A stretch of 64,000 nucleotides of DNA from CAZKVJ01 sp964556225 (GTDB taxonomy: Bacteria > Actinomycetota > Acidimicrobiia > Acidimicrobiales > Ilumatobacteraceae). Shown here piece by piece: positions 50,201 to 58,657 of the stretch. The position numbers and the translations under genes are program-made. Location: NCBI GenBank assembly GCA_964556225.1, contig CAZKVJ010000001.1, forward strand, positions 186,001 through 250,000, given 5' to 3'. The stretch's first letter is position 1; every line of letters starts with the position of its first letter. Below the pieces are notes generated by a model. The model had not been told where the DNA came from. It worked only from the letters and a program-made list of their open reading frames with translations, and ran no database searches.

Positions 50201-53200
50201 CACCCTGTCGCAGCGGCAGCTCGTCGACAGGGTCCAGCCGAACGCGCCGGAGCCGCTGCAGGAAGCGACGACCGCTCCGGAACGCCACCGCGTCGTTGCT
50301 GGCCGGGGCGCGCAGCTCCGCGTCGAGCAGGTCGACGAGCGTCGCCGCCCGCTCCGGCCCGCCGTCGAGGAGCCGGTCCCGGGCCTTCCCGAGCACGTCC
50401 GCCACCACGACCCGTGCCCGGCGCCGGGGGGTGAGGTCGGCGGGGTCGAGATCGACGCTGGACACGGTGACGCCGGCCATCTCCCGCGGGATCACCTTGA
50501 CGGGCCCGAGCACGGTCGCTTGCTCCGGCCACGGCACCTGGTCTCGCGGCCCGACGCGCTGCGCGCCACAGGTCGTCACCACCATGTGCAGGGGCCGGCT
50601 GATCCCTTCCGCCTGCCACGCCTGGGCGAGGAACAGCACGCTGTAGAAGCCCAGCTCCTGGTTGCGGTGGAAGAAGCTGGAGCCGGGCCGGAACTGCTCC
50701 GACCCGGACACGAGCGCGAGGTGCGCGATCCGGTCGGGCACCTGCCCCGAACGGACGAGGTCCCTGACCAGCTCGTCGTACATCTCGCGACCCTGTTCGG
50801 GTGCCAGCACGTACCGGTCGTCGGAGAGCCGCTGGAAGGTGTCGCCGGACGTTGCCGTGACGACGTGATGGCCAGCGGCGCGAAGACGCTCGACCACCTT
50901 CGCGCCCACCCCGACGTCGTCCAGGATCACGAGCCACGTCATGGCCTCGACGGTCGCGTCCTCCACCTCCCGGGGCCGCCACGCCGGCTCCCAGCACCAC
51001 GCGTCCTCGTCGTCGACGCGGTCGACCAGGGGCGTGGACGCCAGCTCCGCCGCAGACGGTTGCTGGCCCGGCTCGATGAAGTACCGCTGCGACTGGAAGG
51101 GATACGTCGGCAGTGACACCCGCCGGCGCTGCTCGCCCTCGAAGAGACGGGCCGTGTCGAGGGTGCCGCCCACTGCCCAGATGCGTCCGAGCGTGGTCAG
51201 CAAGAACGCGCTGTCGTCGACCTGCTCGTCGGCGTGGCGCAACGTCGGCAGCGCCGCCTGGCTGGCCTTCACCGCGCGGTGCATCCGCACCATCGACGAC
51301 AGCGCCTTGCCCGGGCCGACCTCCAGGTACAGCCGGCCCGGGTCCTCGGCGAGCACGGCGGTGCAATCGGCGAACCGCACGGTGCTGCGCAGGTGGCGTA
51401 CCCAGTAGTCCGGGTCCGTCGCCTCCGCCGAGGTGATCCACGTGCCGCTCGTGTTCGACACCCACGGGATCGTCGGCTCGCGCAGCTCGATCGAGCGCAG
51501 GTACGCGCCGAACTCGGCCAGCACCGGTTCGAGGAGCCGGCTGTGCGCCGCGATGTCGATGCGCACGCGCTGGGCCTCGACACCCGCCGCCTCGAGCCGT
51601 ACGGCCAGCCGGTCGAGCGCCTCGCGGGAACCCGAGGCCACGCAGAGCTCTGGAGCGTTCACCGCTGCCAGGTCGAGCCCCTCCTCGTCGAGGAGCGGGT
51701 GGAGCTCGTCGGGATCGAGTGCCACGGCCAGCATCCCACCGGCCACCTCGTCCATGAGACGCCCCCGAAGCACCACGAGCCCGAGGCAGTCCTTGAACGA
51801 CATCGTGCCGGCGACGCAGGCGGCGGTGTTCTCCCCGACGCTGTGGCCGACCAGCGCGCTCGGTGTGATGCCCCAGCTCATCAGCAGCTGGGCAAGGGCG
51901 TGCTCGACCACGAAGATCGCCGGGAGCTGGACCGACGGTGCCTCGAGCCGGCGCCCCGCCTCGACCAGCTCGCCGTCGTCAGCGAGCAGCAGCGGCCGCA
52001 GGTCGAGTCCGTGGCGGGCCTCGAGCAAGGCCAGACCGGCGTCGACGTGCGCAGCGAAGACCGGCTCGTCGCGGTAGAGGTCGAACGCCATGCGGGGGTA
52101 CTGGGCGCCGCCCCCAGGGAACATGAACGCGACCTGCTTCGGGTCGTTCGAGGCGCGGTGGGAGAACACCCGTCGAGCGTCGGGCCCATTGAGCAGCTCG
52201 ACGGCCTCGGACCGGTCTCGGGTCACCACCACCCGCCGCTCGGCGAAGGCCCGGCGACCTGTCTGCAGCGTCCAGGCCACGTCGCCGAGGTCGAGCTCAG
52301 GGTGGGCCGCGAGGTGCTCCGCCAGGCGGGTCGTGGCCTGGTCGAGCGCGGTGCGAGTGCGAGCCGAGACCACGAGCAGCTGCCACGGCCGGCGGCTGGG
52401 CTGCGTCTCGAGCAACGGCGGCTCCTCCACGATTGCGAAGGCATTGGTGCCGCCGACGCCCAGCGAGTTGACGCCCGCCCGACGCGGTCCGCCGTCGGTC
52501 TTCCACTCCTCCAGACGGTCCTGCACGAAGAACGGGTTCGCACCGAAGTCGATGAGCGGGTTGCCGGCCTCGAAGTTGAGGCTCGGCGGACGCTCGCCGC
52601 GCTCCACTGCGAGCGAGGCCTTCACCAGGCTGGCCACACCCGCCGCCGTGTCCAGGTGCCCGATGTTGGTCTTGATGCTGCCGATCCCGCAGAAGCCCAC
52701 CGCGTCGGTGGTCTCGCGGAACGCCTGGGTCAGGGCCGCCACCTCGATCGGGTCACCCATCGCGGTGCCCGTACCGTGGCACTCCACGTAGCCGATCGTG
52801 TCGGCGCTCACGCCGGCGACGGAGAGCGCCTCGGCCACACACGCCGCCTGCCCGTCGACGGACGGCGCCAGGTACCCGACCTTCTGCGAGCCGTCGTTGT
52901 TGACCGCCGTTGCCTTGATGACGGCGTAGACGTGGTCACCATCGTCGAGCGCGTCCTGCAGGCGTCGCAGCACCACCACTCCGGCGCCGCTGCCGAACAC
53001 GGTTCCCTCCGCTCGGTGATCGAACGCCCGGCAGTGGCCGTCGGGGGACAGGATCTCGCCCGGCTCGTAGTGGTAGCCACGCCGATGTGGGATCTCGATG
53101 GTCACCCCACCGGCCAGCGCCATGTCGCACTCGAACGAGAGCAGGTGCTGACAGGCGAGGTGGGTGGCGACCAGCGACGTCGAGCACGCGGTCTGCACGT

Positions 53201-53717
53201 TGACCGCCGGCCCCCGCAGATCGAACAGGTAGCTCGCCCGCGTGGCCAGGAAGTCCTTGTCGTTGCCGGTGTGGCGAAGCAGGAACAGCCCGACGTTGCG
53301 GACCAGCTCGGGGTTCGTCAGCAGGTTGAACGCGAAGTAGCTGCCCATCCCGCACCCGGCGAACACGCCGATGGAGCCGTCGAAGGCCTCCGGCGGGTGA
53401 CCGGCGTCCTCGAGGGCCTCCCAGGCGCATGTCAGGAAGTGCCGGTGCTGCGGGTCGAGGATGGCCGCCTCCTTCGGGGAGAACCCGAAGAACTCTGCGT
53501 CGAACATCTCCATGTCGTCGAGCGGCGCCGCGGCGCGCACGTAGCTCGGCCGCAGCAGGACCTCGCGAGCCACGCCTGCCGCGAGCAGCTCCTCGTCGGT
53601 GAGCGCCACCACGCTCTCGACGCCGTGGCGCAGGTTCTGCCAGAGCCGTTCCACGTTGCCCGCACCCGGCACGTGCACCGCCATGCCGACGATCGCGATG
53701 TCGTTGTCGTCCGCCAC
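47262..53717 (-). CDS. One-module type I polyketide synthase, KS-AT-KR-DH-ACP-TE
   Basis: This 2151-residue synthase extends the NRPS-bound unit once. KS (about 5-435) has Cys178 (QTACSTSL), His314 and His354. AT (530-870) has GHSVGE with Ser626, suggesting malonyl-CoA. KR (905-1380) has VTGGLGGIG, Ser1324/1325, Tyr1338 and Asn1342, with a VDD B-type mark. DH (1388-1680) has His1421 and Asp1596. ACP has Ser1819 (LGGHSL). TE (1890-2150) has Ser1965 (GGFSGGG), Asp1992 and His2125. DH after KR reverses the usual order. The GTG at 53717 follows AGGAGG and lies 13 nt after the NRPS stop. All active residues are kept. Confidence 0.93.
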   Translation of the reverse strand: MADDNDIAIVGMAVHVPGAGNVERLWQNLRHGVESVVALTDEELLAAGVAREVLLRPSYVRAAAPLDDMEMFDAEFFGFSPKEAAILDPQHRHFLTCAWEALEDAGHPPEAFDGSIGVFAGCGMGSYFAFNLLTNPELVRNVGLFLLRHTGNDKDFLATRASYLFDLRGPAVNVQTACSTSLVATHLACQHLLSFECDMALAGGVTIEIPHRRGYHYEPGEILSPDGHCRAFDHRAEGTVFGSGAGVVVLRRLQDALDDGDHVYAVIKATAVNNDGSQKVGYLAPSVDGQAACVAEALSVAGVSADTIGYVECHGTGTAMGDPIEVAALTQAFRETTDAVGFCGIGSIKTNIGHLDTAAGVASLVKASLAVERGERPPSLNFEAGNPLIDFGANPFFVQDRLEEWKTDGGPRRAGVNSLGVGGTNAFAIVEEPPLLETQPSRRPWQLLVVSARTRTALDQATTRLAEHLAAHPELDLGDVAWTLQTGRRAFAERRVVVTRDRSEAVELLNGPDARRVFSHRASNDPKQVAFMFPGGGAQYPRMAFDLYRDEPVFAAHVDAGLALLEARHGLDLRPLLLADDGELVEAGRRLEAPSVQLPAIFVVEHALAQLLMSWGITPSALVGHSVGENTAACVAGTMSFKDCLGLVVLRGRLMDEVAGGMLAVALDPDELHPLLDEEGLDLAAVNAPELCVASGSREALDRLAVRLEAAGVEAQRVRIDIAAHSRLLEPVLAEFGAYLRSIELREPTIPWVSNTSGTWITSAEATDPDYWVRHLRSTVRFADCTAVLAEDPGRLYLEVGPGKALSSMVRMHRAVKASQAALPTLRHADEQVDDSAFLLTTLGRIWAVGGTLDTARLFEGEQRRRVSLPTYPFQSQRYFIEPGQQPSAAELASTPLVDRVDDEDAWCWEPAWRPREVEDATVEAMTWLVILDDVGVGAKVVERLRAAGHHVVTATSGDTFQRLSDDRYVLAPEQGREMYDELVRDLVRSGQVPDRIAHLALVSGSEQFRPGSSFFHRNQELGFYSVLFLAQAWQAEGISRPLHMVVTTCGAQRVGPRDQVPWPEQATVLGPVKVIPREMAGVTVSSVDLDPADLTPRRRARVVVADVLGKARDRLLDGGPERAATLVDLLDAELRAPASNDAVAFRSGRRFLQRLRRVRLDPVDELPLRQGGVVLVTGGLGGIGLEVAAHLHRVRGARLALLGRDGLPERAMWDDLVRDLGPDHPTAQRISRVRELEAAGAEVLVVDGDVTDVARMTEVVAEVQARFGGLHGVVHAAGTVDDAPLGAKSQSEVDAVLAPKVYGTMVLDQLLAPDTLELFVVFSSTSTVIAPVGQVDYVAANAFLNAYAQARRGVLALGWGVWSDTGMAARAARGMGGPAAAPEQVPCQHPFFDHRTTDAKGVSTFSATWSATSCWFLDDHRTADGLALLPGAGYPELARAALAELGIERPFTIRDLVLLRPLAVADDAPREVVVRLTPTAEGYSLVVRARVTIGAAGTGGSPDVELAGWQTTAQAMLALHDLATPAPLDLEATEHRCLRRAPTRTHQQDHLRFGPRWDVVERVVTGDDSAVARLRVPDRHVEDLDAVGLHPGLVDLGTGFAMDLIAGYRGDRLWVPVGYQEVRVHDRLPQAVVAVATASTTSSEESGFATFDATLAAADGRVLVEVEGFTIKRLDGPLDIDLGRADDALDVELDPFPVGERALSPPELAFQHNVARGIRPAEGVRLFERALRSRVGPVVYVSSMDLPTLVEQAEAAAAAQRHPAGATLGASFARPELASEFLAPRDDIEATLVEMWQELLGIDEVGVRDSFFDLGGHSLIAVRLFAQVKRTFSVEFPISVLFEAPTVEACAELVRAARPAGASGTATARETAIQPRYRYLVAMHPGEGGPRRPFFMVAGMFGNVLNLRHLAHQVGTDRPFYGVQARGLFGDDQPHETFEEMARDYLVEVRTVQPHGPYLLGGFSGGGIAALEMARQLHADGEQVALLVLLDTPLPTDERLTTSEKAQMHAQNLRRMGWRYPADWLRTRAEWERRRWRSRRGEVTQVDQGALHSTEIEAAFYRALSRYAVRPHRGQITLFRPPLRPAHVFASGRQIDVVRNFLHDDNGWTPYCDELVVEVVPGDHDSMVLEPNVRVLAGHLRDAISEADPP

Positions 53718-53730
53718 CCGCGAGACCTCC

Positions 53731-56700
53731 TCAGCGTGCGCGCCGTCGCGACATGCTCTCACGGCGCCGGGCGGCTCGGTCCAGGCCCTGCTGGGCGCCG
53801 CTGGCGGCTCGCTCGTCGGTGAGCGAGGCGACGAAGCTCCTCACGGTCGGGTACCGGTACAGCTCGGTCAGCGGCACCGGGGCGGAGAGGCACTCGTTGA
53901 GACGCCGCTGCAGGCGCACGACGAGCAGCGAGTGGCCGCCGGCGTCGAAGAAGTTGTCGTCCACACCGATCGACGTGTTGGCCAGCGTCTGGTGCCACGC
54001 GTCGAGCACCAGCCGCTCGAGATCGTTCTCCGCCGGCGCCGGCCGACCCGCCGGACGCCCCGTCACCTCCCCGAGCTCGGGGAGGGCACGACGGTCGATC
54101 TTGCCGTTCGGCGTGTGGGGCAGGTCGTCGAGCACCACCACGTGGGCGGGCACCATCGGCGGCGGCAGGGTGACGCGCAGGTGGTCCTTGAGCTCGGCGA
54201 CGTCCGGGCGGCTCCCGTGGCGCGCCGACACGAACGCGACGAGTTCGCCGTCGCCGGCCGCATCGGCGCGCACCACCACGACGCACTCGCGCACCGCCGG
54301 GTGCTGGCCGAGGCGGGCCTCGATCTCGCCGAGCTCGATGCGGTAGCCGCGGACCTTGACCTGGTGATCGACACGTCCCAGGAACTCGAGCACTGCCGTG
54401 CCATCGGCCTGTCGACGCCACCTGGCGAGGTCACCCGTGCGGTACATGCGCGCCCCACCCGGCCGGAACGGATCGGCGACGAAGCGCTCCGCGGTGAGCT
54501 CGGGCCGGCGGTGGTAGCCGCGCACCACACCGTCACCGCCGATCCACAGCTCGCCCGGAACCCCGGGCGGCACCGGCTCGAGGTGCTGGTCGAGGACGTA
54601 CACCCGGGTGTTGGCGATCGGGGTGCCGATCGGCACCGACTCGAGCGGCGCCCTGACCTTCCACGTCGTCGACCAGATCGTGGTCTCGGTGGGCCCGTAC
54701 ATGTTGGTGACGTCGCCGCTGCGCACCAGCCCGGCGAGCTCCCCGGCCAGAGCCGCCGGCAACGCCTCGCCGCCGACGTAGACGTGCGCCACCTCGGCGA
54801 GGGCGGCACGGGTGTCGTCCTGCAGGGTGAACATCCGCGCCATCGACGGCGTGCACTGCAGGTGGGTCACGCCGTGGCGGCGCAGCTGGGCAGCGACCGA
54901 CTGCTCAGTCGCTGCCACCGGTGCGGGGCGCGTGCGCGCGTTCGCCCTGCGCTGCAGCTCCCCGAGGTGGGGCAGGTGCTCGAGCACGACGTTCGAGCTG
55001 ACGCCGAAGTCGATGAGACAGGCGATCTCGTCGACGCCGATGGCCCGCATCCGCTCGACCATGCTCATCGCCCGCTCGGGAGTGCCGAACAGCCCGCTCG
55101 TCTCGTAGTAGCGAACGAACCCGTGCTCCAAGATGGCGTCGACCTCCTCGGGCCCGAGGTGAGCGAGCTCGTTGCCGGCCGGGGGCTCCACGCCGGGCGG
55201 TCGCTTGAAGGCGGGGAAGACCCATGCGTCGTCCTTCACCAGCGAAAGGGCCGTGGCCAGGTAGGCCTTCAGCGGCTCGCGGACGAGCTCGCGGACGCGG
55301 TCCTCGTCGTCGCCGACGAACGTGTGCAGCATCACCGACACGATCCCCGTCGCCGGATCGAAGCCGGCGTCCGCACGGGCCTGGCGGTAGGCGGCGACCT
55401 TGGGTGCCAGCTGCTCGACGGACTGACCGAGCAGGTGCGTCAACAGGTTGGCACCAATGGCACCCGCTTGGACGTACGTCTCGGGGTTGCCAGCGGTCGT
55501 CACCCAGATCGGCACCTCGGGCTGCACCGGACGGGGCAGCGTCCTCACCGCCGGCTCCCGCCCGCCGGGCCCCGGGAAGCTCACCTCCTCGCCGCGCCAC
55601 AGCCGGCGCACGACATCGATGTCACGGAACATCCGCTGCTTGGGATCGGCGTAGCCGTCGGGCATCAGCACGAAGTCGTCCGGATGCCAGCCGGCTGCGA
55701 TGCCCAGGCCGACCCGTCCGTTGGACAGGTTGTCGACCACGCTCCACGCCTCGGCCACCCGGATCGGGTGGTTGAGCGGCAGCACCACCGAACCGGCACG
55801 GATCGCCACCCGCTCGGTCACGGCGGCGACCGCGGCCCCGGTGACGGCCGGCTGCGGGTAGAGCCCACCGAAGGCGTGGAAGTGGCGCTCGGGCGTCCAG
55901 ACGGCCACGAAGTCGTGCTGGTCGGCCCAGCGAGCACCGTCGAGGAGCAGGCGGTACTTGTCCGGCCCGGTGTGCTCGGCCTCGTCACCGTTGAAGTAGA
56001 AGAGCGAGAAGTCGATCGGGCGGGGGGCGGCGCCAGCGTGTCCGGCGAGGCCGTCGTCGCCCCGCTCACGGTCGAGGTGCACGACCACGGTGAAGCCGCG
56101 GGCGGTGGTGTACAGCAGCTCCAGCACCGAAATGTCGAACGACAGGCTCGTCACGGCGAACCAGGTGGCGGGCAGGTCGTGCGCCACCCGCGCATCCATG
56201 CCGGTGAAGAAGCTCACCACGTTGCGGTGCTCGACCAGCACCCCCTTGGGCAGGCCGGTGCTCCCCGACGTGTAGATGCAGTAGGCCAGGTGCTCCGGGG
56301 TGGTCGCCGCGCGGACCCGCTCGGCCGGGCACCGAGCGATCGCCGGCCAGTCGGCGTCGACTCGCACCACATGGGCGTCGCTCCCGGGGGGCAGTGGCAG
56401 CGAGCGCTCGAGGCGTTGCTGGGTGAGGATGACGGTGGCGCCGCTGTCGGCGATCATGTGGCGCAGGCGGTCGTCCGGGTACGTGGGGTCGAGGGGGACG
56501 TAGGCGCCGCCCGCCTTCAGCACACCGAGCACGCAGACCATCAGGTCGAGCCCCCGCTCGACGTGGATCCCGACCAGGGAGTCGGGCCCGATCCCGAGCG
56601 CGCGGAGGTGGGCCCCGAGCTGGTTGGCTCGTGCGTCGAGCTCCGCGTACGTGAGCGCTCGGTCCTCGAACACGACGGCGGGGGTCAGGGGCGTGCGGTC

Positions 56701-58422
56701 GGCCTGTGCCTCGAACAGGTGGTGGATGCACTCCCCCGCGGGCACGGCCGTGGCCGTATCGTTCCACGCCTCGAGCACCTCGTGCCGGATCTGGTCACCG
56801 AGCACGTCGATCTCGGACGCCACCATGCCGGGGTCCATGGCCCCAGCGGCCAGCACCGACGTGAGGCAGTCGACGCACAGCTCGGCGTCGCGCCGTTCGA
56901 GCAGGGCGGCGTCGAAGCGGAACCACCACTGCCCGTCGTCTTGACGCACCAGCTCCGCGGTGGATCCGGCGACCAGACCCTCACCGCCGTCGAGTCGGAG
57001 ACCGAGCGGCTTCACGAGGCCGCCCGCGGCGGCCCGACGAGCCAGGTCCGGCTCCCGCGCGACCAGATCGGCCACCATGGCACCACGGCTCGCCATCTCG
57101 GCCAATGCTGCGGTCACGGCGTCCGTGGCCGCGGCGAAGGGGGCGGCGAGGTCGACCTCGAGCGCGAGCGGGACCCACGGCGCCACCAGGGGCCCACCGC
57201 GCGACCGGTCGGCGACGATGGCGGCGTCGCTGGCGCCGAGGTGCACCGACGACCGACCGGTGAGCCGGGAGATCAGCACGGCGAAGGCGGCGACGACCGC
57301 AGCGGTGGGGTCGGTGGAGCGCTCTCGGCACGCGGCCGGCAAGGGGACCGCGACGGCGTCGTGGTGGGCGATGTGGCCGGGGCCGGCCACCCCGGCCCAC
57401 GGGAGCGGGGCCGGCTCGAAGCGGAGCAGGCGCGCGTGGTGGCCGGGCTCGTGCGCTGCGAGCCGCTGGCCCAGCTCGGTGAGCTCTGCGACACGCTCGT
57501 CATCGAGCAGATCGAGCCGACGACCGGGCGCCCAGCCCCGCTGGGCGGCGGCCACCGCCACGGGAACGCCGACGCCGTCGAGGGTGGTCAGCCCGCTCAG
57601 GCCCACGGCGGTGTCGCCGCACCGCACGACGAGCTCCTGTTCGCCGACGGCGAGGATCTCGCCCGGAACGCCGCGTACGTCCGTGTGGACCTGTGAGTGC
57701 GTGACGCTCATCGCCCAACCGTCGTGGAGCAGCGTCGCCCGGCCGAGCGGGTTGGCATACGGCCCGACATCGAGCGCCCGCACGAGCCGGTCGATCTCGG
57801 CGGCCGGTCGTCGCCAGTCGATCACGCACATCGATGCCGGGCGATCACGGCGGCGGTGCACCTGACGTGCGGCGGATGGCTCCTGGGGCGACCGGACAGC
57901 CCGACCCGCAGCGAGGTCGTCGACCAGCGTGGCGAACGACTCGATCGCCGCCTCGAAGTTCCGGGTGTTCAACGACAGCGCCGTCTCGCGATCGGACACC
58001 TCGAAGGTGCGCTGCAGCAGCAGGTCACCCTCGTCGACCCCCTCCGTGATGAGGTGCCACGAGATGCCGTAGGTGGTCTCTCCCTGCAGCAGGGCCCACA
58101 TCGGCGCGTTGAGCCCGGCATGGGCCGGGAGCGGCCCGTCGTGGAAGTTCACCGCGGCGACGGTGGGCCAGCGCAGGATCTCGGCCGGCAGCACGGCGAG
58201 GTGGGTGATCGCGAACGCCACCTCGACGTCGTGGGCGATGAGCGGTCCGGCCCACGACTCGGCCGGCCCGACGGCGTGCACCACCGGGATGCCCCGACCC
58301 GTCGCCCAGCTCGCCACCCGGTCGGAGCCGGCGGCCACGACCACCACGTGATGGCCGCGCGCCAGGAGCATCTCAGCGCACTCGATCAGCAGCGTGTCGG
58401 CGCCGATCAGCGCGCAGCGCAT
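53731..58422 (-). CDS. NRPS starter: formyltransferase, half C, A split by LLM monooxygenase, PCP
   Basis: This is a 1563-residue NRPS. Residues 1-300 are a formyltransferase like that of linear gramicidin starters: Asn92, His94 and Asp130 (NFHDGPLP, EGVDEGD) match the PurN/Fmt triad. Residues 340-555 look like the second half of a condensation domain without HHxxxDG. The adenylation domain (565-1450) has A3 YTSGSTGLPKG, A5 NMYGPTETTIW and A10 PNGKID. Residues about 801-1160 between A4 and A5 are a luciferase-like monooxygenase (FSLFYFNGDEAE, AAGWHPDDFV). PCP Ser1498 is in DAGGHSLL. The ATG at 58422 was chosen because a promoter overlaps the upstream ATG at 58479. Confidence 0.93.
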   Translation of the reverse strand: MRCALIGADTLLIECAEMLLARGHHVVVVAAGSDRVASWATGRGIPVVHAVGPAESWAGPLIAHDVEVAFAITHLAVLPAEILRWPTVAAVNFHDGPLPAHAGLNAPMWALLQGETTYGISWHLITEGVDEGDLLLQRTFEVSDRETALSLNTRNFEAAIESFATLVDDLAAGRAVRSPQEPSAARQVHRRRDRPASMCVIDWRRPAAEIDRLVRALDVGPYANPLGRATLLHDGWAMSVTHSQVHTDVRGVPGEILAVGEQELVVRCGDTAVGLSGLTTLDGVGVPVAVAAAQRGWAPGRRLDLLDDERVAELTELGQRLAAHEPGHHARLLRFEPAPLPWAGVAGPGHIAHHDAVAVPLPAACRERSTDPTAAVVAAFAVLISRLTGRSSVHLGASDAAIVADRSRGGPLVAPWVPLALEVDLAAPFAAATDAVTAALAEMASRGAMVADLVAREPDLARRAAAGGLVKPLGLRLDGGEGLVAGSTAELVRQDDGQWWFRFDAALLERRDAELCVDCLTSVLAAGAMDPGMVASEIDVLGDQIRHEVLEAWNDTATAVPAGECIHHLFEAQADRTPLTPAVVFEDRALTYAELDARANQLGAHLRALGIGPDSLVGIHVERGLDLMVCVLGVLKAGGAYVPLDPTYPDDRLRHMIADSGATVILTQQRLERSLPLPPGSDAHVVRVDADWPAIARCPAERVRAATTPEHLAYCIYTSGSTGLPKGVLVEHRNVVSFFTGMDARVAHDLPATWFAVTSLSFDISVLELLYTTARGFTVVVHLDRERGDDGLAGHAGAAPRPIDFSLFYFNGDEAEHTGPDKYRLLLDGARWADQHDFVAVWTPERHFHAFGGLYPQPAVTGAAVAAVTERVAIRAGSVVLPLNHPIRVAEAWSVVDNLSNGRVGLGIAAGWHPDDFVLMPDGYADPKQRMFRDIDVVRRLWRGEEVSFPGPGGREPAVRTLPRPVQPEVPIWVTTAGNPETYVQAGAIGANLLTHLLGQSVEQLAPKVAAYRQARADAGFDPATGIVSVMLHTFVGDDEDRVRELVREPLKAYLATALSLVKDDAWVFPAFKRPPGVEPPAGNELAHLGPEEVDAILEHGFVRYYETSGLFGTPERAMSMVERMRAIGVDEIACLIDFGVSSNVVLEHLPHLGELQRRANARTRPAPVAATEQSVAAQLRRHGVTHLQCTPSMARMFTLQDDTRAALAEVAHVYVGGEALPAALAGELAGLVRSGDVTNMYGPTETTIWSTTWKVRAPLESVPIGTPIANTRVYVLDQHLEPVPPGVPGELWIGGDGVVRGYHRRPELTAERFVADPFRPGGARMYRTGDLARWRRQADGTAVLEFLGRVDHQVKVRGYRIELGEIEARLGQHPAVRECVVVVRADAAGDGELVAFVSARHGSRPDVAELKDHLRVTLPPPMVPAHVVVLDDLPHTPNGKIDRRALPELGEVTGRPAGRPAPAENDLERLVLDAWHQTLANTSIGVDDNFFDAGGHSLLVVRLQRRLNECLSAPVPLTELYRYPTVRSFVASLTDERAASGAQQGLDRAARRRESMSRRRAR

Positions 58423-58477
58423 CGGCCCGGATCCCGAACGCCCCACCTCGCCACCGTTCGCCACCATGCGGTTGCCC

Positions 58478-58506
58478 ATCGTAGGAGGGCCACCACTGTG
58501 CGTCAG
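58478..58506 (-). promoter_or_regulatory. Promoter of the NRPS-PKS-PPTase operon
   Basis: On the minus strand CTGACG (58506-58501) and TACGAT (58483-58478) are 17 bp apart and each match 4 of 6 consensus bases. Transcription would begin near 58470, after the ATG at 58479, so translation must start later, at 58422. Confidence 0.45.
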
Positions 58507-58657
58507 GGGCCGTGACGATGTCCTGACGAAGTCGGGTCGTGCAGCCCGTTCGCTGGGCCCGCCGCGCAGCCGGCGCAGTGGCGGGTGGTGCGCGCGACCT
58601 GGGCGACGGCCGGCGAACTCGTCCATCCGGCGGCCGGATGGGTGAGACTGGGTCCCC

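Noticed and set aside
51234..53822. An 862-residue frame opposite the PKS
   Set aside because: It is antisense to the KS and AT domains and has no plausible start or domain.
53599..57696. A 1365-residue open frame opposite the NRPS
   Set aside because: It is antisense to a gene with clear domain motifs. Its His/Arg/Gly-rich sequence has no domain and reflects third-position GC bias.
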